Assembly (NCBI GenBank): GCA_035578005.1 | Contig: DATJYK010000046.1 | Coordinates: 1-64,000 of the forward strand | Direction: 5' to 3' | Source of the DNA: Gp13-AA77 sp035578005 | Lineage (GTDB): Bacteria > Acidobacteriota > Terriglobia > UBA7540 | Length of the DNA: 64,000 nt | Shown here: positions 16,152-24,008 of the stretch, in pieces | Position numbering within the stretch: the first letter of the stretch is position 1 | How the letters are laid out: every line of letters starts with the position of its first letter | Notes under the pieces: model-generated | Told to the model about the DNA's origin: nothing | What the model saw: only the letters and a program-made list of their open reading frames with translations | Databases searched by the model: none | Translations under genes and position numbers: made by a program

Positions 16152-17777
16152 CTACAAGTCGCCTCGGCGCCGCTGCTCCTTGATGTAATCGGCGGCGCGG
16201 AGCGAAAGCGCCATAATCGTCAACGTGGGATTCTTCTCGCTTGACGTGGTAAAGGCGCTGCCGTCGGTCACGAACAGGTTCTTCACTTCGTGCGCCTGGC
16301 AGTAGCGGTTGAGCACGGATGTTTTGGGATCGTGTCCCATGCGCACCGTGCCCACCTCGTGACTGGCAAAGCCGCCTGGCTGCGACCCGGGTTCAAAGAA
16401 CACTGTGCCTTTGATCTTGGAAAGGATCTCGGCGATGCTCTGATTCGAATCGTGCCATAGCTTGAGATCATTTTCGCCGAACCGGAAGTGAACCACCGCG
16501 ATAGGAATGCCGCTCACGTCCTTGCGATTCGGGTCCACCGTCACGCGATTCTCAGGCCTCGCCACCACCTTGCCGAACGATCCCATCTGGAGAGAGCCCG
16601 ACTGCATCTGGCGCACGCGAGCTTTGAAATCGGCGCCGTAGCCGGCAAGCATCGTTGCCTGATGCGGGAACATGTAAGAAGAGAAATTTACCTGAAAGTC
16701 CCAGCCGCCCGCATAGTCCCGCTTGCCGAAGAGATAGTTGTAGCGTGGAATAAAGGCATGATCGGTGGCGCCGTCCTGATTCGACGGCTTCATCCCTTCC
16801 AATTCCTCGATGTACATCTGCACGCCCGTGCCCAAGTGACCGGCGAGGTAGCGGCCCACCGCGTCATTCGAATTGGCAAGCCCATTGGGATGCTGCGGCG
16901 ACCGCGAGTTTAGCAGCAGGCGCGCGGTTTCGATGGTGGCGCAGCACACCGCCACGATACGCGCATGAACAGTCTCCTCTTTCCGGGTGGTCTGGTCCAC
17001 AAATGAAACGCCGGTTGCACGACCTTCGCGATCCACCAGAATTTCGCGCGCCAGCGCATTCTGGCGTAGAGTGAGGTTGCCGGTAGCCAGCGCCTTGGGA
17101 AGCAGCGCCGTGGCGCTGCAAAAAACGGCCGCAACGTCGCAGCCGTCCATGCAGTGGCCGCAGTAATGGCAGGGCGGGCGATTGTCATAGGGCTTGGTAA
17201 GTACAGCCTTGCGGACCGGAATCATGGGAATGCCCATGCCCTGCAAAGTTCGGTGCAGGATGTGCTCGCTGCAGCGCCACGGAATAGGCGGCAGGTAGTG
17301 CTTGCCGGCCGGCAGGATCTCGAGGCCGTCGTCGTTACCGCACACCCCGATCATCTGCTCGATGCGTTCGTAGTACGGGGCCAGCTCGTCGTAGCTGAGC
17401 GGCCAGTCATCCTCAATGCCAGCCAGCGACCGCTCGCGAAAATCCCGCGCGGCATAGCGCAAGGCGACCGCGTTCCAGTGGATGGTACGTCCGCCCAGCA
17501 CCCGGATGCGATCTACTCCTACGTCGTCCGAATCGTCATAGCGGACGGACTCCTTGACGTCGCCCTGATAGTACGGCTCCTGCTTTTCGCCTCGCAGTCC
17601 GCGGTAAGGTAGCTCGTAGGGCCACTTGTGAGCCAGCATCTGGCTCGACTCCACCCGCTTGCCACCCTCCAGCAGGACCACCTTGGCGCCGCCTTCCGCG
17701 AGTTCGGTGGCCATCACGCCGCCTGCGGCGCCCGAGCCGACGACGCAGACATCGAATTGGCCACTTCCGCTACTCAT
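16152..17777 (-). CDS. GMC-family FAD oxidoreductase (gluconate/sorbitol dehydrogenase-like)
   Basis: A 541-residue glucose-methanol-choline oxidoreductase. The dinucleotide-binding motif VVGSGAAGGVMATELAEGGAKVVLLEGG lies near the N-terminus, followed by VLGGRTIHWNAVALR (second GMC motif). A cysteine-rich CHYCGHCMDGCDV near residue 200 is typical of gluconate-2-dehydrogenase-type members. The C-terminal SHEVGTVRMGHDPKTSVLN and VTDGSAFTTSSEKNPTLTIMAL contain the active-site His and the Asn of the GMC signature. No signal peptide is visible; such subunits are carried across by the Tat signal of subunit 3, whose gene is next. The substrate is probably a sugar, sugar acid or polyol. Confidence 0.9.
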   Translation of the reverse strand: MSSGSGQFDVCVVGSGAAGGVMATELAEGGAKVVLLEGGKRVESSQMLAHKWPYELPYRGLRGEKQEPYYQGDVKESVRYDDSDDVGVDRIRVLGGRTIHWNAVALRYAARDFRERSLAGIEDDWPLSYDELAPYYERIEQMIGVCGNDDGLEILPAGKHYLPPIPWRCSEHILHRTLQGMGIPMIPVRKAVLTKPYDNRPPCHYCGHCMDGCDVAAVFCSATALLPKALATGNLTLRQNALAREILVDREGRATGVSFVDQTTRKEETVHARIVAVCCATIETARLLLNSRSPQHPNGLANSNDAVGRYLAGHLGTGVQMYIEELEGMKPSNQDGATDHAFIPRYNYLFGKRDYAGGWDFQVNFSSYMFPHQATMLAGYGADFKARVRQMQSGSLQMGSFGKVVARPENRVTVDPNRKDVSGIPIAVVHFRFGENDLKLWHDSNQSIAEILSKIKGTVFFEPGSQPGGFASHEVGTVRMGHDPKTSVLNRYCQAHEVKNLFVTDGSAFTTSSEKNPTLTIMALSLRAADYIKEQRRRGDL

Positions 17778-17789
17778 ATGGAGATGAGA

Positions 17790-17915
17790 GCCGTGCTTAT
17801 CAACAAGTTGACGGGTTCCTCAGAATAAGCCGTGCCCTTTCAGCAGGTTGACGGGTTTCAAAAAATGGGGGCTTTGTTTTCAGCAAGTTGACGGGTTTGT
17901 TCGTAAAGCTTTGCA
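17790..17915. repeat. Cluster of three ~40-bp repeats (copy set 1)
   Basis: The core words CAACAAGTTGACGGG, CAGCAGGTTGACGGG and CAGCAAGTTGACGGG begin at 17801, 17841 and 17881, exactly 40 bp apart. The last unit continues with TTTGTTCGTAA. A related set of three is at 18225-18360. They occupy the first part of the 894-bp gene-free stretch 17778-18671. No coding signal is present. Confidence 0.85.
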
Positions 17916-18031
17916 TTTTGACTTTTGGAACGCTGTCCGTCCTCTGGCAAAAACTAAACTGCAGTGCCGAAGACCCGCGAAAGCTCGGCCATCATTTCGT
18001 CTTTCATGGTACAAGTCATTGAAACAAAAGC

Positions 18032-18136
18032 AAAAAGTTGAATTGGGTTCGTACCCCCCGAAAGTTTCTAAAAAGAGAGCATTTTTAGCCTTTAAGTCAT
18101 TCTTTCTAATTGCTATAACTGCAATGGGTTCGATTG
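18032..18136. repeat. Dispersed non-coding block (copy 1 of 2)
   Basis: A ~105-bp AT-richer block begins with AAAAAGTTGAATTGGGTTCG followed by a C-run and ends with ATGGGTTCGATTGCG. A diverged copy with the same two ATTGGGTTCG ends and similar T-rich centre (GCCTTTAAGTCATTCTTTCT compared with GCCTGTAACCTACTCTATCT) is at 49654-49761. It is not coding on either strand. Confidence 0.7.
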
Positions 18137-18224
18137 CGCCGCCCGCGCCCGTCCCTCGACCCGAGCAACACGCCCCGTTCGGGCCTCCCTAGGTTTAGCA
18201 CATCAAGTCCCACGCCGTCAGCAA

Positions 18225-18360
18225 ATATAATAAACAGCCTATTTTCATTTATATGCTGGGGTTCAAGAACTAAAGCACTTGATTTCAATAACATGCTGGG
18301 TTATCCAAGACTCGGCTGTTTGTTTTCAACAACGTGCTGGGTTTGTTCGTAACATTTTTC
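18225..18360. repeat. Cluster of three ~40-bp repeats (copy set 2)
   Basis: Core words CATTTATATGCTGGG, CAATAACATGCTGGG and CAACAACGTGCTGGG begin at 18246, 18286 and 18327. The last unit again ends in TTTGTTCGTAAC followed by a CATTTTTCATTTT tail, matching the end of set 1. A single diverged copy is near 25706. The rest of the gap to 18671 shows only the hairpin at 18601. Confidence 0.8.
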
Positions 18361-18600
18361 ATTTTCAGCGGCCGGTCCCCGCAGCCAGAATCTTGCGGTG
18401 GGAGGTGAATGCCGGGTAGCATCCCAAGGAATCTTCCACCACCCCTGAACACGCGCATGGCGAATACTCCCCCTCTGACTCCATCACAAAGCGCGCACGG
18501 GAGTAAGGTTTAGAACATCACGAACATTACGAACGTTAGGAATAAACGGAACAATGTTTACAGAAACAGGCAGGAGGGCAAAATCGTGCAACACGGCAAC

Positions 18601-18629
18601 CTCCTCCTGGGTGCAGCCCAGTTGAGGAG
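18601..18629 (+). promoter_or_regulatory. Leader hairpin upstream of trmJ
   Basis: CTCCTC-CTGGG pairs with CCCAG and GAGGAG around a TGCAG loop (two-base bulge). It ends 42 bp before the trmJ start. It could be a transcript leader structure; there is no T-run, so it is not a classical terminator. Confidence 0.45.
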
Positions 18630-18671
18630 GTAGCACCCACAACCTCTGGCTCCTGCTAGAATCTGGTTTCA

Positions 18672-19493
18672 ATGAGCCTCTTCCAGTTTAATTGGCGTAT
18701 CGTGCTGGTGCGGCCGCGCAATCCGCTTAATATCGGGGCGGCGGCGCGCGCCATGGCCAACTTTGGCTTCAACGATCTGGTGGTGGTTGATCCCTATGAG
18801 GCGGCGTGGCAGGAGACGCGTTCAGCGGTGGGGGCCGAAGAGATCGTGAAGTCGGCCCAAGCCGTGCCCACGCTGGTGGATGCGGCAGGGGACACGTCTC
18901 TGGTAGTGGGTACCACGTCGGGTTCGCGGCGCAGCCTTTGCCGCGAACTGATTTCGCTCAACGATTTTCGCTCTTGGCTCGAGAGCTGGATGGAACAGCG
19001 CTCGGCGGGAAGGGAAGCGAGAGCCACCGCAGGATCGGGTGCGACAAAGCGCGCCGCCGGGAGCGCTGCCCGCGTTCAGCGCGCAGCGTTACTATTTGGC
19101 TCCGAAAAGACCGGGCTTTCGAACGCGGAGATGAGCTATTGCCACGCGCTGGTGCGCATTCCGACATCATCTGATTGTCCGTCGATGAACTTGGGACAGG
19201 CGGTGGCGGTGTGCTGCTACGAGCTCACGCGGCTGGGCCTCGCCTCAACCCGATCGCCCCTGGCGCGCATCCACAAGTCGGACCCGGCCACGCTGCAGTT
19301 GCTCGAGCACTTGTTCGATCGGGCGGCGCGCGTGCTGGATGACGTTGGTTACCTGCAGCCCAAAAGCCGGCAGGCGACGCTGCTGAAGCTGCGGCAATTC
19401 CTAGTAGAGCTGGGCCTGACCAACTACGACGCGAGGATTGTGGGTGGCATTCTGGCGCAGATCGAGTGGAAGTTGGGACTTGAAAAGCAGTGA
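18672..19493 (+). CDS. trmJ: tRNA (cytidine/uridine-2'-O-)-methyltransferase TrmJ
   Basis: A 273-residue SPOUT-class RNA methyltransferase. All three SpoU motifs are present: motif 1 RPRNPLNIGAAARAMANFG, motif 2 LLFGSEKTGLSNAE and motif 3 SSDCPSMNLGQAVAVCCYE. The SSDCPSMNL form and the C-terminal helical extension (about 70 residues) identify TrmJ, which 2'-O-methylates position 32 in the anticodon loop of tRNAs using S-adenosylmethionine. The length matches the family (about 245-275). An Ala/Gly/Arg-rich insert (about residues 109-134) precedes motif 2. It is a single gene with repeats on both sides. Confidence 0.92.
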   Translation: MSLFQFNWRIVLVRPRNPLNIGAAARAMANFGFNDLVVVDPYEAAWQETRSAVGAEEIVKSAQAVPTLVDAAGDTSLVVGTTSGSRRSLCRELISLNDFRSWLESWMEQRSAGREARATAGSGATKRAAGSAARVQRAALLFGSEKTGLSNAEMSYCHALVRIPTSSDCPSMNLGQAVAVCCYELTRLGLASTRSPLARIHKSDPATLQLLEHLFDRAARVLDDVGYLQPKSRQATLLKLRQFLVELGLTNYDARIVGGILAQIEWKLGLEKQ

Positions 19494-19496
19494 CGA

Positions 19497-19545
19497 GAGA
19501 CGAGAAGCCAGAAGTAAGAAGTAAGAAGTAAGAAGTAAGAAGCCC
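19497..19545. repeat. Heptamer tandem repeat (GAAGTAA-type)
   Basis: Seven consecutive 7-bp units GAGACGA, GAAGCCA, four perfect GAAGTAA, then GAAGCCC, starting three bases after the trmJ stop codon. Two further perfect heptamers ACAGGAG follow at 19573-19586. Confidence 0.95.
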
Positions 19546-19648
19546 GACGAAACCAATCCAAAAGAGTCAGTGACAGGAGACAGGAGACGAAAGGCGAGTG
19601 CCAAGCCGGTCGGGTGATCGGGGTGAGAGCCATTGAGGCGTGATTCAT

Positions 19649-19671
19649 TGACTCATCGAATCAATGAGTCA
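19649..19671. terminator. Small inverted repeat after trmJ
   Basis: TGACTCAT at 19649-19656 pairs with ATGAGTCA at 19664-19671 around a 7-base loop, between the convergent trmJ and radical SAM genes. It could act as a bidirectional terminator, but there is no clear T-run on either side. Confidence 0.35.
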
Positions 19672-19724
19672 GTTGTTCTGCTTCGTGGTTTGGTTTCTTG
19701 CTTCTGGCTTCTTGCGTCTCGTCG

Positions 19725-20795
19725 CTAGTCGATTCCTTGAGCCTCAACAGGATCAGGCGTTGCGGCGTTCGAGGGAGGGACCGTCAGCGACGCGAGCGGA
19801 ACGAAAGCTTCGAGCTTCTGCGGGGAGCGCCAATTATCGAGCATCGCCACTTGTTGCACGCAAGAGACCGTGCAGCGCGGCGCGCATGTCTTGCGCGTGT
19901 GGTATTCATATTTCACGTGGGCGCGGGTGTATTTCTCGAGCGGGATTCCGGGGTAGCCACGCTGCTGCGAGCAGTAATGGACCAGACCGTTTTCGCAAAT
20001 GTATAAGTAGCGGCTGCCAGCCCTGCAGCGCCACTCGTGCTCGCGGCCTTCGGCGATGTCATGCTGAAAGCGGTTCAGACGCGCGTAGGAGCCCTTGCCG
20101 TAACTCATGATCTGCTCGAAGATGCGCTGCTGTTCCCCGGACAGCGGTTGGAGCTGGCCGGACGCGTCGTGCAGGATGCCGACCGTGCTGGTGAGGCCGA
20201 GCTCAAGGGCGCGGCGCGCCACCGTCAAAGCGTCTTCAGGGTTGCGCACCGGGCTGCCCAGCACGGAGTTGATGTTGACGTGAAATTCAGCGTACTGGGA
20301 AAGCATCTGGAGCTTCTTGTCGAGCACCTTCAGGCTTTTCTTCGAGACTTCATCGGGCATGACGTTGTCGATACTGATCTGCAAGTGATCGAGCCCGGCG
20401 CGGTTCAGGCGTTCGATCCGCTCCGGCACCAGCAGATAACCGTTGGTAATCATCCCTGCGAGCAGGCCGCGCCGGCGGATGCGACGGATGATCAGATCGA
20501 GATCAGGGTGCAACAACGGTTCCCCGCCGGAGATGGTGATGATCGACGTGCCGAGATCAGCCAGCATGTCCACGCGGCGCAGCACTTCCTCGGTGGGCAC
20601 GGGCTTAGAAAAATCGTCGAACTCGCTGCAGTAAGTACAGGAAAGATTGCAGCGGCGCACGGGAATGAGGTGCGCGTCGACGGGATGATTCCTGGAGAGA
20701 AGCGCCCAGGCGATCATGCGCCACTCACGCAGCCGCCGTCCTAGGGCGCGGATTTCCCGCCGGATTCGAATCGACTTGATCAATGGCCGCTTCAC
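19725..20795 (-). CDS. Radical SAM protein with C-terminal cysteine cluster (SPASM-like)
   Basis: A 356-residue radical SAM enzyme. The 4Fe-4S/SAM motif is CNLSCTYC in HLIPVRRCNLSCTYCSEF (CxxxCxxC), followed by TISGGEPLLHPDL (SAM-binding GGEP) and LDHLQISIDNV. The C-terminal region contains WRCRAGSRYLYICENGLVHYC and then CAPRCTVSC, seven cysteines arranged like an auxiliary-cluster (SPASM or twitch) domain. The reaction is unknown; relatives modify peptides, sugars or lipids. The start is a GTG at 20795 with no strong ribosome-binding site, so it is tentative. The gene is 177 bp downstream of the Lol-like operon on the same strand and may be linked to it. Confidence 0.82.
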   Translation of the reverse strand: MKRPLIKSIRIRREIRALGRRLREWRMIAWALLSRNHPVDAHLIPVRRCNLSCTYCSEFDDFSKPVPTEEVLRRVDMLADLGTSIITISGGEPLLHPDLDLIIRRIRRRGLLAGMITNGYLLVPERIERLNRAGLDHLQISIDNVMPDEVSKKSLKVLDKKLQMLSQYAEFHVNINSVLGSPVRNPEDALTVARRALELGLTSTVGILHDASGQLQPLSGEQQRIFEQIMSYGKGSYARLNRFQHDIAEGREHEWRCRAGSRYLYICENGLVHYCSQQRGYPGIPLEKYTRAHVKYEYHTRKTCAPRCTVSCVQQVAMLDNWRSPQKLEAFVPLASLTVPPSNAATPDPVEAQGID

Positions 20796-20972
20796 GTCAG
20801 CAGACTACGCGGGCCCGTGGGCGCCGCGACCCGTACCCGAAGAGTTTCCGAACCGTATCTCTTAAACCGTAGAACCGAAAGAGGATTTCGCGCAACCCCG
20901 CCGTTCCGAATAGCGAAAATGGAGGGTTGAACGGAGAAAGCTCACAGGTGGCGTCCGATCAATCGGGTGCTG

Positions 20973-21701
20973 TCACTCCTTCTTGACGCGTTGCACGCCC
21001 TTCGCCGCATTGATCTCAAACGTGGAGGAAGGCAACGTTCGGTTAATCTTCACTCCGGTGTAGCGGGCGATGAGGTAGTCACCGCTCGGCTCGAAGAACT
21101 GCTGCTGGGCTGGCGTCCAGGAATCCTCGCTGACCCACATTTGAATTTTAGTGAGCTGGCCGGCAATCGCGGGATCTTTGGGGGTAAGCTCCAGCACGGC
21201 AGTGTCCTCACCTTCCAACTGCTCTTCGCCCACCAGTGTCACATTGTAAGCGCTCTTCAGACTCGCCTCATCGGTGCCGAAGCCCAACAGCAGCAAATGT
21301 TGGACAAGCCCGCTGTGGCTGGCAAGATCGTACTGTTCAATCCGATTCATCTTGGGATAGTAGATTTCGGCCGAATTCTTCCGAAAGAGGATGGTCTTGG
21401 GATCCGGCTTTTCGAACTCGATCAGCATTTCGGGGCTCTTCGGGTTGCGCAGATAAAACTGTCCGGTCTCGGTACTTCGATCGTTTACGAGGACGGTAAC
21501 CGTTGTATAGTCCAGGTCCGCCGTGACCGTCCTGAGGCGTTTGGCGGCGTCGTTCATCCGGTGGAGAATCTCTTGGAGATCGGTCTTGGCCCTGTGGATT
21601 CGTGGTCTGACGAATGCTGGCCCGAGAAAGACGGACATCAGGCTGAACGCCACCGGGGCGATCAGGGTCTGGCACTGCCCTCGAGGTGACGGGAACCTCA
21701 C
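20973..21701 (-). CDS. LolA-like outer-membrane lipoprotein-sorting protein
   Basis: A 242-residue periplasmic protein with a LolA/LolB-type fold. It has an N-terminal hydrophobic signal (LIAPVAFSLMSVFLG), then DLQEILHRMNDAAKRLRTVTADLDY, the strand pattern GQFYLRNPKSPEMLIEFEKPDPKTILFRKNSAEIYYPKMNRIEQY, and a later VLELTPKDPAIAGQLTKIQMWV. This succession (pore-lining Phe/Leu strands, K-x-E-I-Y-x-P) is typical of acidobacterial LolA-like proteins. The start is GTG, and its GTGA overlaps the stop of the upstream gene by 4 bp, so the two are translationally coupled. It is the last gene of a five-gene operon that contains an ABC transporter and a second LolA-like lipoprotein. Confidence 0.82.
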   Translation of the reverse strand: MRFPSPRGQCQTLIAPVAFSLMSVFLGPAFVRPRIHRAKTDLQEILHRMNDAAKRLRTVTADLDYTTVTVLVNDRSTETGQFYLRNPKSPEMLIEFEKPDPKTILFRKNSAEIYYPKMNRIEQYDLASHSGLVQHLLLLGFGTDEASLKSAYNVTLVGEEQLEGEDTAVLELTPKDPAIAGQLTKIQMWVSEDSWTPAQQQFFEPSGDYLIARYTGVKINRTLPSSTFEINAAKGVQRVKKE

Positions 21702-22153
21702 GGCGACACCACGACGGTGTAGCCGAGCATAACGTTGTTCCGGTCGAGCACCGGGTCAAGCGACTTGACCGTGACCGGATGGTTGAGGCGCCCTTGCAGA
21801 ATCACCCGGACGGCCTCTTCAGGCTTGAGCGGTTCGTACGATTCAACCAGGCGCGAGTCCACCAGGTACTCGGCGCCCGCCCGAGTGCGGCCGATTTCGA
21901 TCACGCCTTGGCGGTGCCGGAGGTCGCTGAGTTCCAGCGTGGGCCGGTCATGAAACCAGGAACGCGGTGTGAGAAAGATGAACGCCAGGATGACGGCGCA
22001 GATGATGTCATACTGCCAGCTCCCGCGCTCGTAGGACCAGAAGACGGCCCTCGAAACCACAAGCTTTGCCTTCGCCCAAGCCCCCTCAAGTGGAGGATCG
22101 GCCGCGAGGGGGGGCGAAATTAAGTGTTCACGAATCGGTTCAATTCGGGCCAT
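21698..22153 (-). CDS. Single-pass membrane protein of the Lol-like operon
   Basis: A 151-residue bitopic protein. About 48 cytoplasmic residues (MARIEPIREHLISPP) precede one transmembrane helix (YDIICAVILAFIFLT, about residues 48-62). A ~90-residue periplasmic domain follows with VIEIGRTRAGAEYLVD, AVRVILQGRLNHPVTVKSL and a C-terminal YTVVVSP strand. I do not recognise a named family. Its place between an ABC ATPase (54 bp upstream) and a LolA-like protein (4-bp overlap downstream) suggests a role in the same envelope-transport process. A GGAG lies just before the ATG. Confidence 0.78.
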   Translation of the reverse strand: MARIEPIREHLISPPLAADPPLEGAWAKAKLVVSRAVFWSYERGSWQYDIICAVILAFIFLTPRSWFHDRPTLELSDLRHRQGVIEIGRTRAGAEYLVDSRLVESYEPLKPEEAVRVILQGRLNHPVTVKSLDPVLDRNNVMLGYTVVVSP

Positions 22154-22206
22154 GGCTCCACAATGCAGGACCTTTAAAGCACCTTAACCTGTAAGCCTGG
22201 GTAGAA

Positions 22207-22878
22207 TCAAGCGGAAACCACCCGCCCGTCGCGCATACGCACCACACGATCCGTCACGGCCGCCGCCTCGGGATTGTGAGTAATCATCAAAATGGTCTGC
22301 CGAAAGGATTTGTTCAGGCTCCTCAGCATGTTGAGCACAAGCTCGGAGTTTTCGGTGTCAAGGTTTCCGGTGGGTTCGTCCGCGAACAGAATCTTGGGCT
22401 CGCAAATCACCGCGCGGGCAATGGCCACCCGTTGCTGCTCGCCGCCCGATAAGGCGTAAGGGCGGTTCCCCAGCCGGTGGCGGATGCCCAGCATTTCCGT
22501 TATTTGCTCGAATCGATGAGGGTTGAAGCCGTTGCCCTGGATGGACTGCGCCAGCGCGATATTGTCGTGGGCGCTGAGCGTGGGCAGCAGGTTGAAGCGC
22601 TGGAATACGAAACCGATCTTGTGGCGCCTGAAGCGCGTTCGGTCCGCATCCGTCATGCAGCAAAAGTCGTTGCCATCCACCAGTACGCGGCCGCTGCTGG
22701 GTCCGGTGAGCCCTCCGAGTATATGGAGCAAGGTTGACTTGCCGCACCCAGACGGGCCAACCACCGCCAGAAACTCGCCCTCTTCAACGACGAGATTGAC
22801 GCCCCGCAGCGCAGGCACATCGACTTTGCCGACCCGGTAGACCTTCTTCAGATCCTCGGTCAGTATGATAGGTTCCAC
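22207..22878 (-). CDS. ABC transporter ATP-binding protein (LolD/MacB type)
   Basis: A 223-residue ATPase of the LolD/MacB/FtsE group. It has Walker A GPSGCGKS (41-48), the LolD-type QRFNLLPTLSAHDNIALA after the Q-loop, signature LSGGEQQRVAIARA (143-156), Walker B ILFADEPTGNLD (163-174) and the switch His in MITHNPEAA. The length and the absence of membrane segments fit the LolD type, which powers release of lipoproteins from the inner membrane or other mechanotransmission work. Its partner is the FtsX-like permease encoded immediately upstream (31-bp gap). Confidence 0.92.
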   Translation of the reverse strand: MEPIILTEDLKKVYRVGKVDVPALRGVNLVVEEGEFLAVVGPSGCGKSTLLHILGGLTGPSSGRVLVDGNDFCCMTDADRTRFRRHKIGFVFQRFNLLPTLSAHDNIALAQSIQGNGFNPHRFEQITEMLGIRHRLGNRPYALSGGEQQRVAIARAVICEPKILFADEPTGNLDTENSELVLNMLRSLNKSFRQTILMITHNPEAAAVTDRVVRMRDGRVVSA

Positions 22879-22909
22879 TTAAGTTCCAAAGGCGATGCAG
22901 CAGGCACCG

Positions 22910-24007
22910 CTATTCATAAGCCAGCGCGTCAATAGGATCCAACTGGGCGGCGCGAAAGGCGGGGTAAAAGGAGCCTAGCAGTGCGCCCAACAGGGCCAGA
23001 GCGGCCGCCTTCGCCGCCCAGCCTAGCGTCAATTCCACATAAAGCGTGGGAAAAGACACGTTGATGAACTTTCTTGCCAGTAGGCTTCCGCCATAGCCCG
23101 CTACAATTCCCGCAGCGCAGAGGAAGCCGGCCTCGCGCAGGATGATTGCCAGAACATACTGCTTTGACGCACCCAGAGACTTCAAAATCCCAATTTCCCG
23201 CGTCCGCTCCGTGATGGTAGTGTACATCGAAAGGAAAATCACCAGGAAGCCGATGCACACAGCCACGGCGACCAGGACCATCACAAACTCGTTCAGCGCC
23301 GGCAGATTGTTGGAGGTCATCTGGGACATGTAATCCGTGATCGAGTGAATGGAGTATCCGGGAAGCTTGCGACGGATCAGGCTGACCGTATCATCCGTGT
23401 AACCCGGTTCCGTGCATTTCACGAAAAAGATTGACGCCTTGTCACGCGATTCCGAGAGGTCTTGCGCCGTTTTTAACGGGATGAAAAGCCGCGAGCCCTT
23501 GCCGTGCAGCACGATACCGCTGACGTGAAAATCCCGGTTCAGCAGGTTCAGCGTCTGGCCTACCTTCACGTGATTGGCTTTGGCGTACCAATCGTCCACG
23601 AGGACATCATCCGGTCCCTGGAAGGGCCCTCCTTCTAGGTAGACGAATCCGCCGCTCACCCGGTTCCAGCTCTCCATGTCGATCCCGAAGATCACGCCCA
23701 ACCCTCCGCTCCCGCTAAGGGTGTTGGACTGAAACAGCACCGGCGCCACCGACAGCACGTGCGGAATCTGTAACAGAAGATCGCCAAACTTTATGGACAT
23801 CGGGGCCGAGCTCAGGCCGAACATAAACGAGGCGTTCGGAGGCTGCACCATAATGTCCGCACCGATACCCTGGGTGCGGCGCGCGGCATCATCTAGCAGG
23901 CCTCGAGTGAGTCCCACCACCAGCATCACCATGGTGACCTCGATGGCCACGGCCAGGACGCTGACGGCCGTCCGGATGGGGCGGTGCAGGATATTGGCCA
24001 GGATCAT
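22910..24007 (-). CDS. FtsX-like permease (LolC/E or MacB-type) of the Lol-like operon
   Basis: A 365-residue type VII ABC permease. One N-terminal transmembrane helix (TAVSVLAVAIEVTMVMLVVGL) is followed by a ~200-residue periplasmic domain. Three C-terminal helices include FVMVLVAVAVCIGFLVIFLSMY with the FtsX motif TERTREIGILKSLGASKQYV and a final FYPAFRAAQLDPIDALAYE. That is the four-helix FtsX topology. The ATG at 24007 lies one base after the upstream stop; a GTG at 24019 would overlap that gene and has a GGAGGAGGG nearby, so it is an alternative start. With the downstream ATPase it forms one transporter. Confidence 0.9.
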   Translation of the reverse strand: MILANILHRPIRTAVSVLAVAIEVTMVMLVVGLTRGLLDDAARRTQGIGADIMVQPPNASFMFGLSSAPMSIKFGDLLLQIPHVLSVAPVLFQSNTLSGSGGLGVIFGIDMESWNRVSGGFVYLEGGPFQGPDDVLVDDWYAKANHVKVGQTLNLLNRDFHVSGIVLHGKGSRLFIPLKTAQDLSESRDKASIFFVKCTEPGYTDDTVSLIRRKLPGYSIHSITDYMSQMTSNNLPALNEFVMVLVAVAVCIGFLVIFLSMYTTITERTREIGILKSLGASKQYVLAIILREAGFLCAAGIVAGYGGSLLARKFINVSFPTLYVELTLGWAAKAAALALLGALLGSFYPAFRAAQLDPIDALAYE

Positions 24008-24008
24008 T

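Noticed and set aside
17790..18360. CRISPR array suspected because of ~40-bp spaced repeats
   Set aside because: Only three units per set, repeats are degenerate, spacing units are similar to one another, and no cas gene is present.
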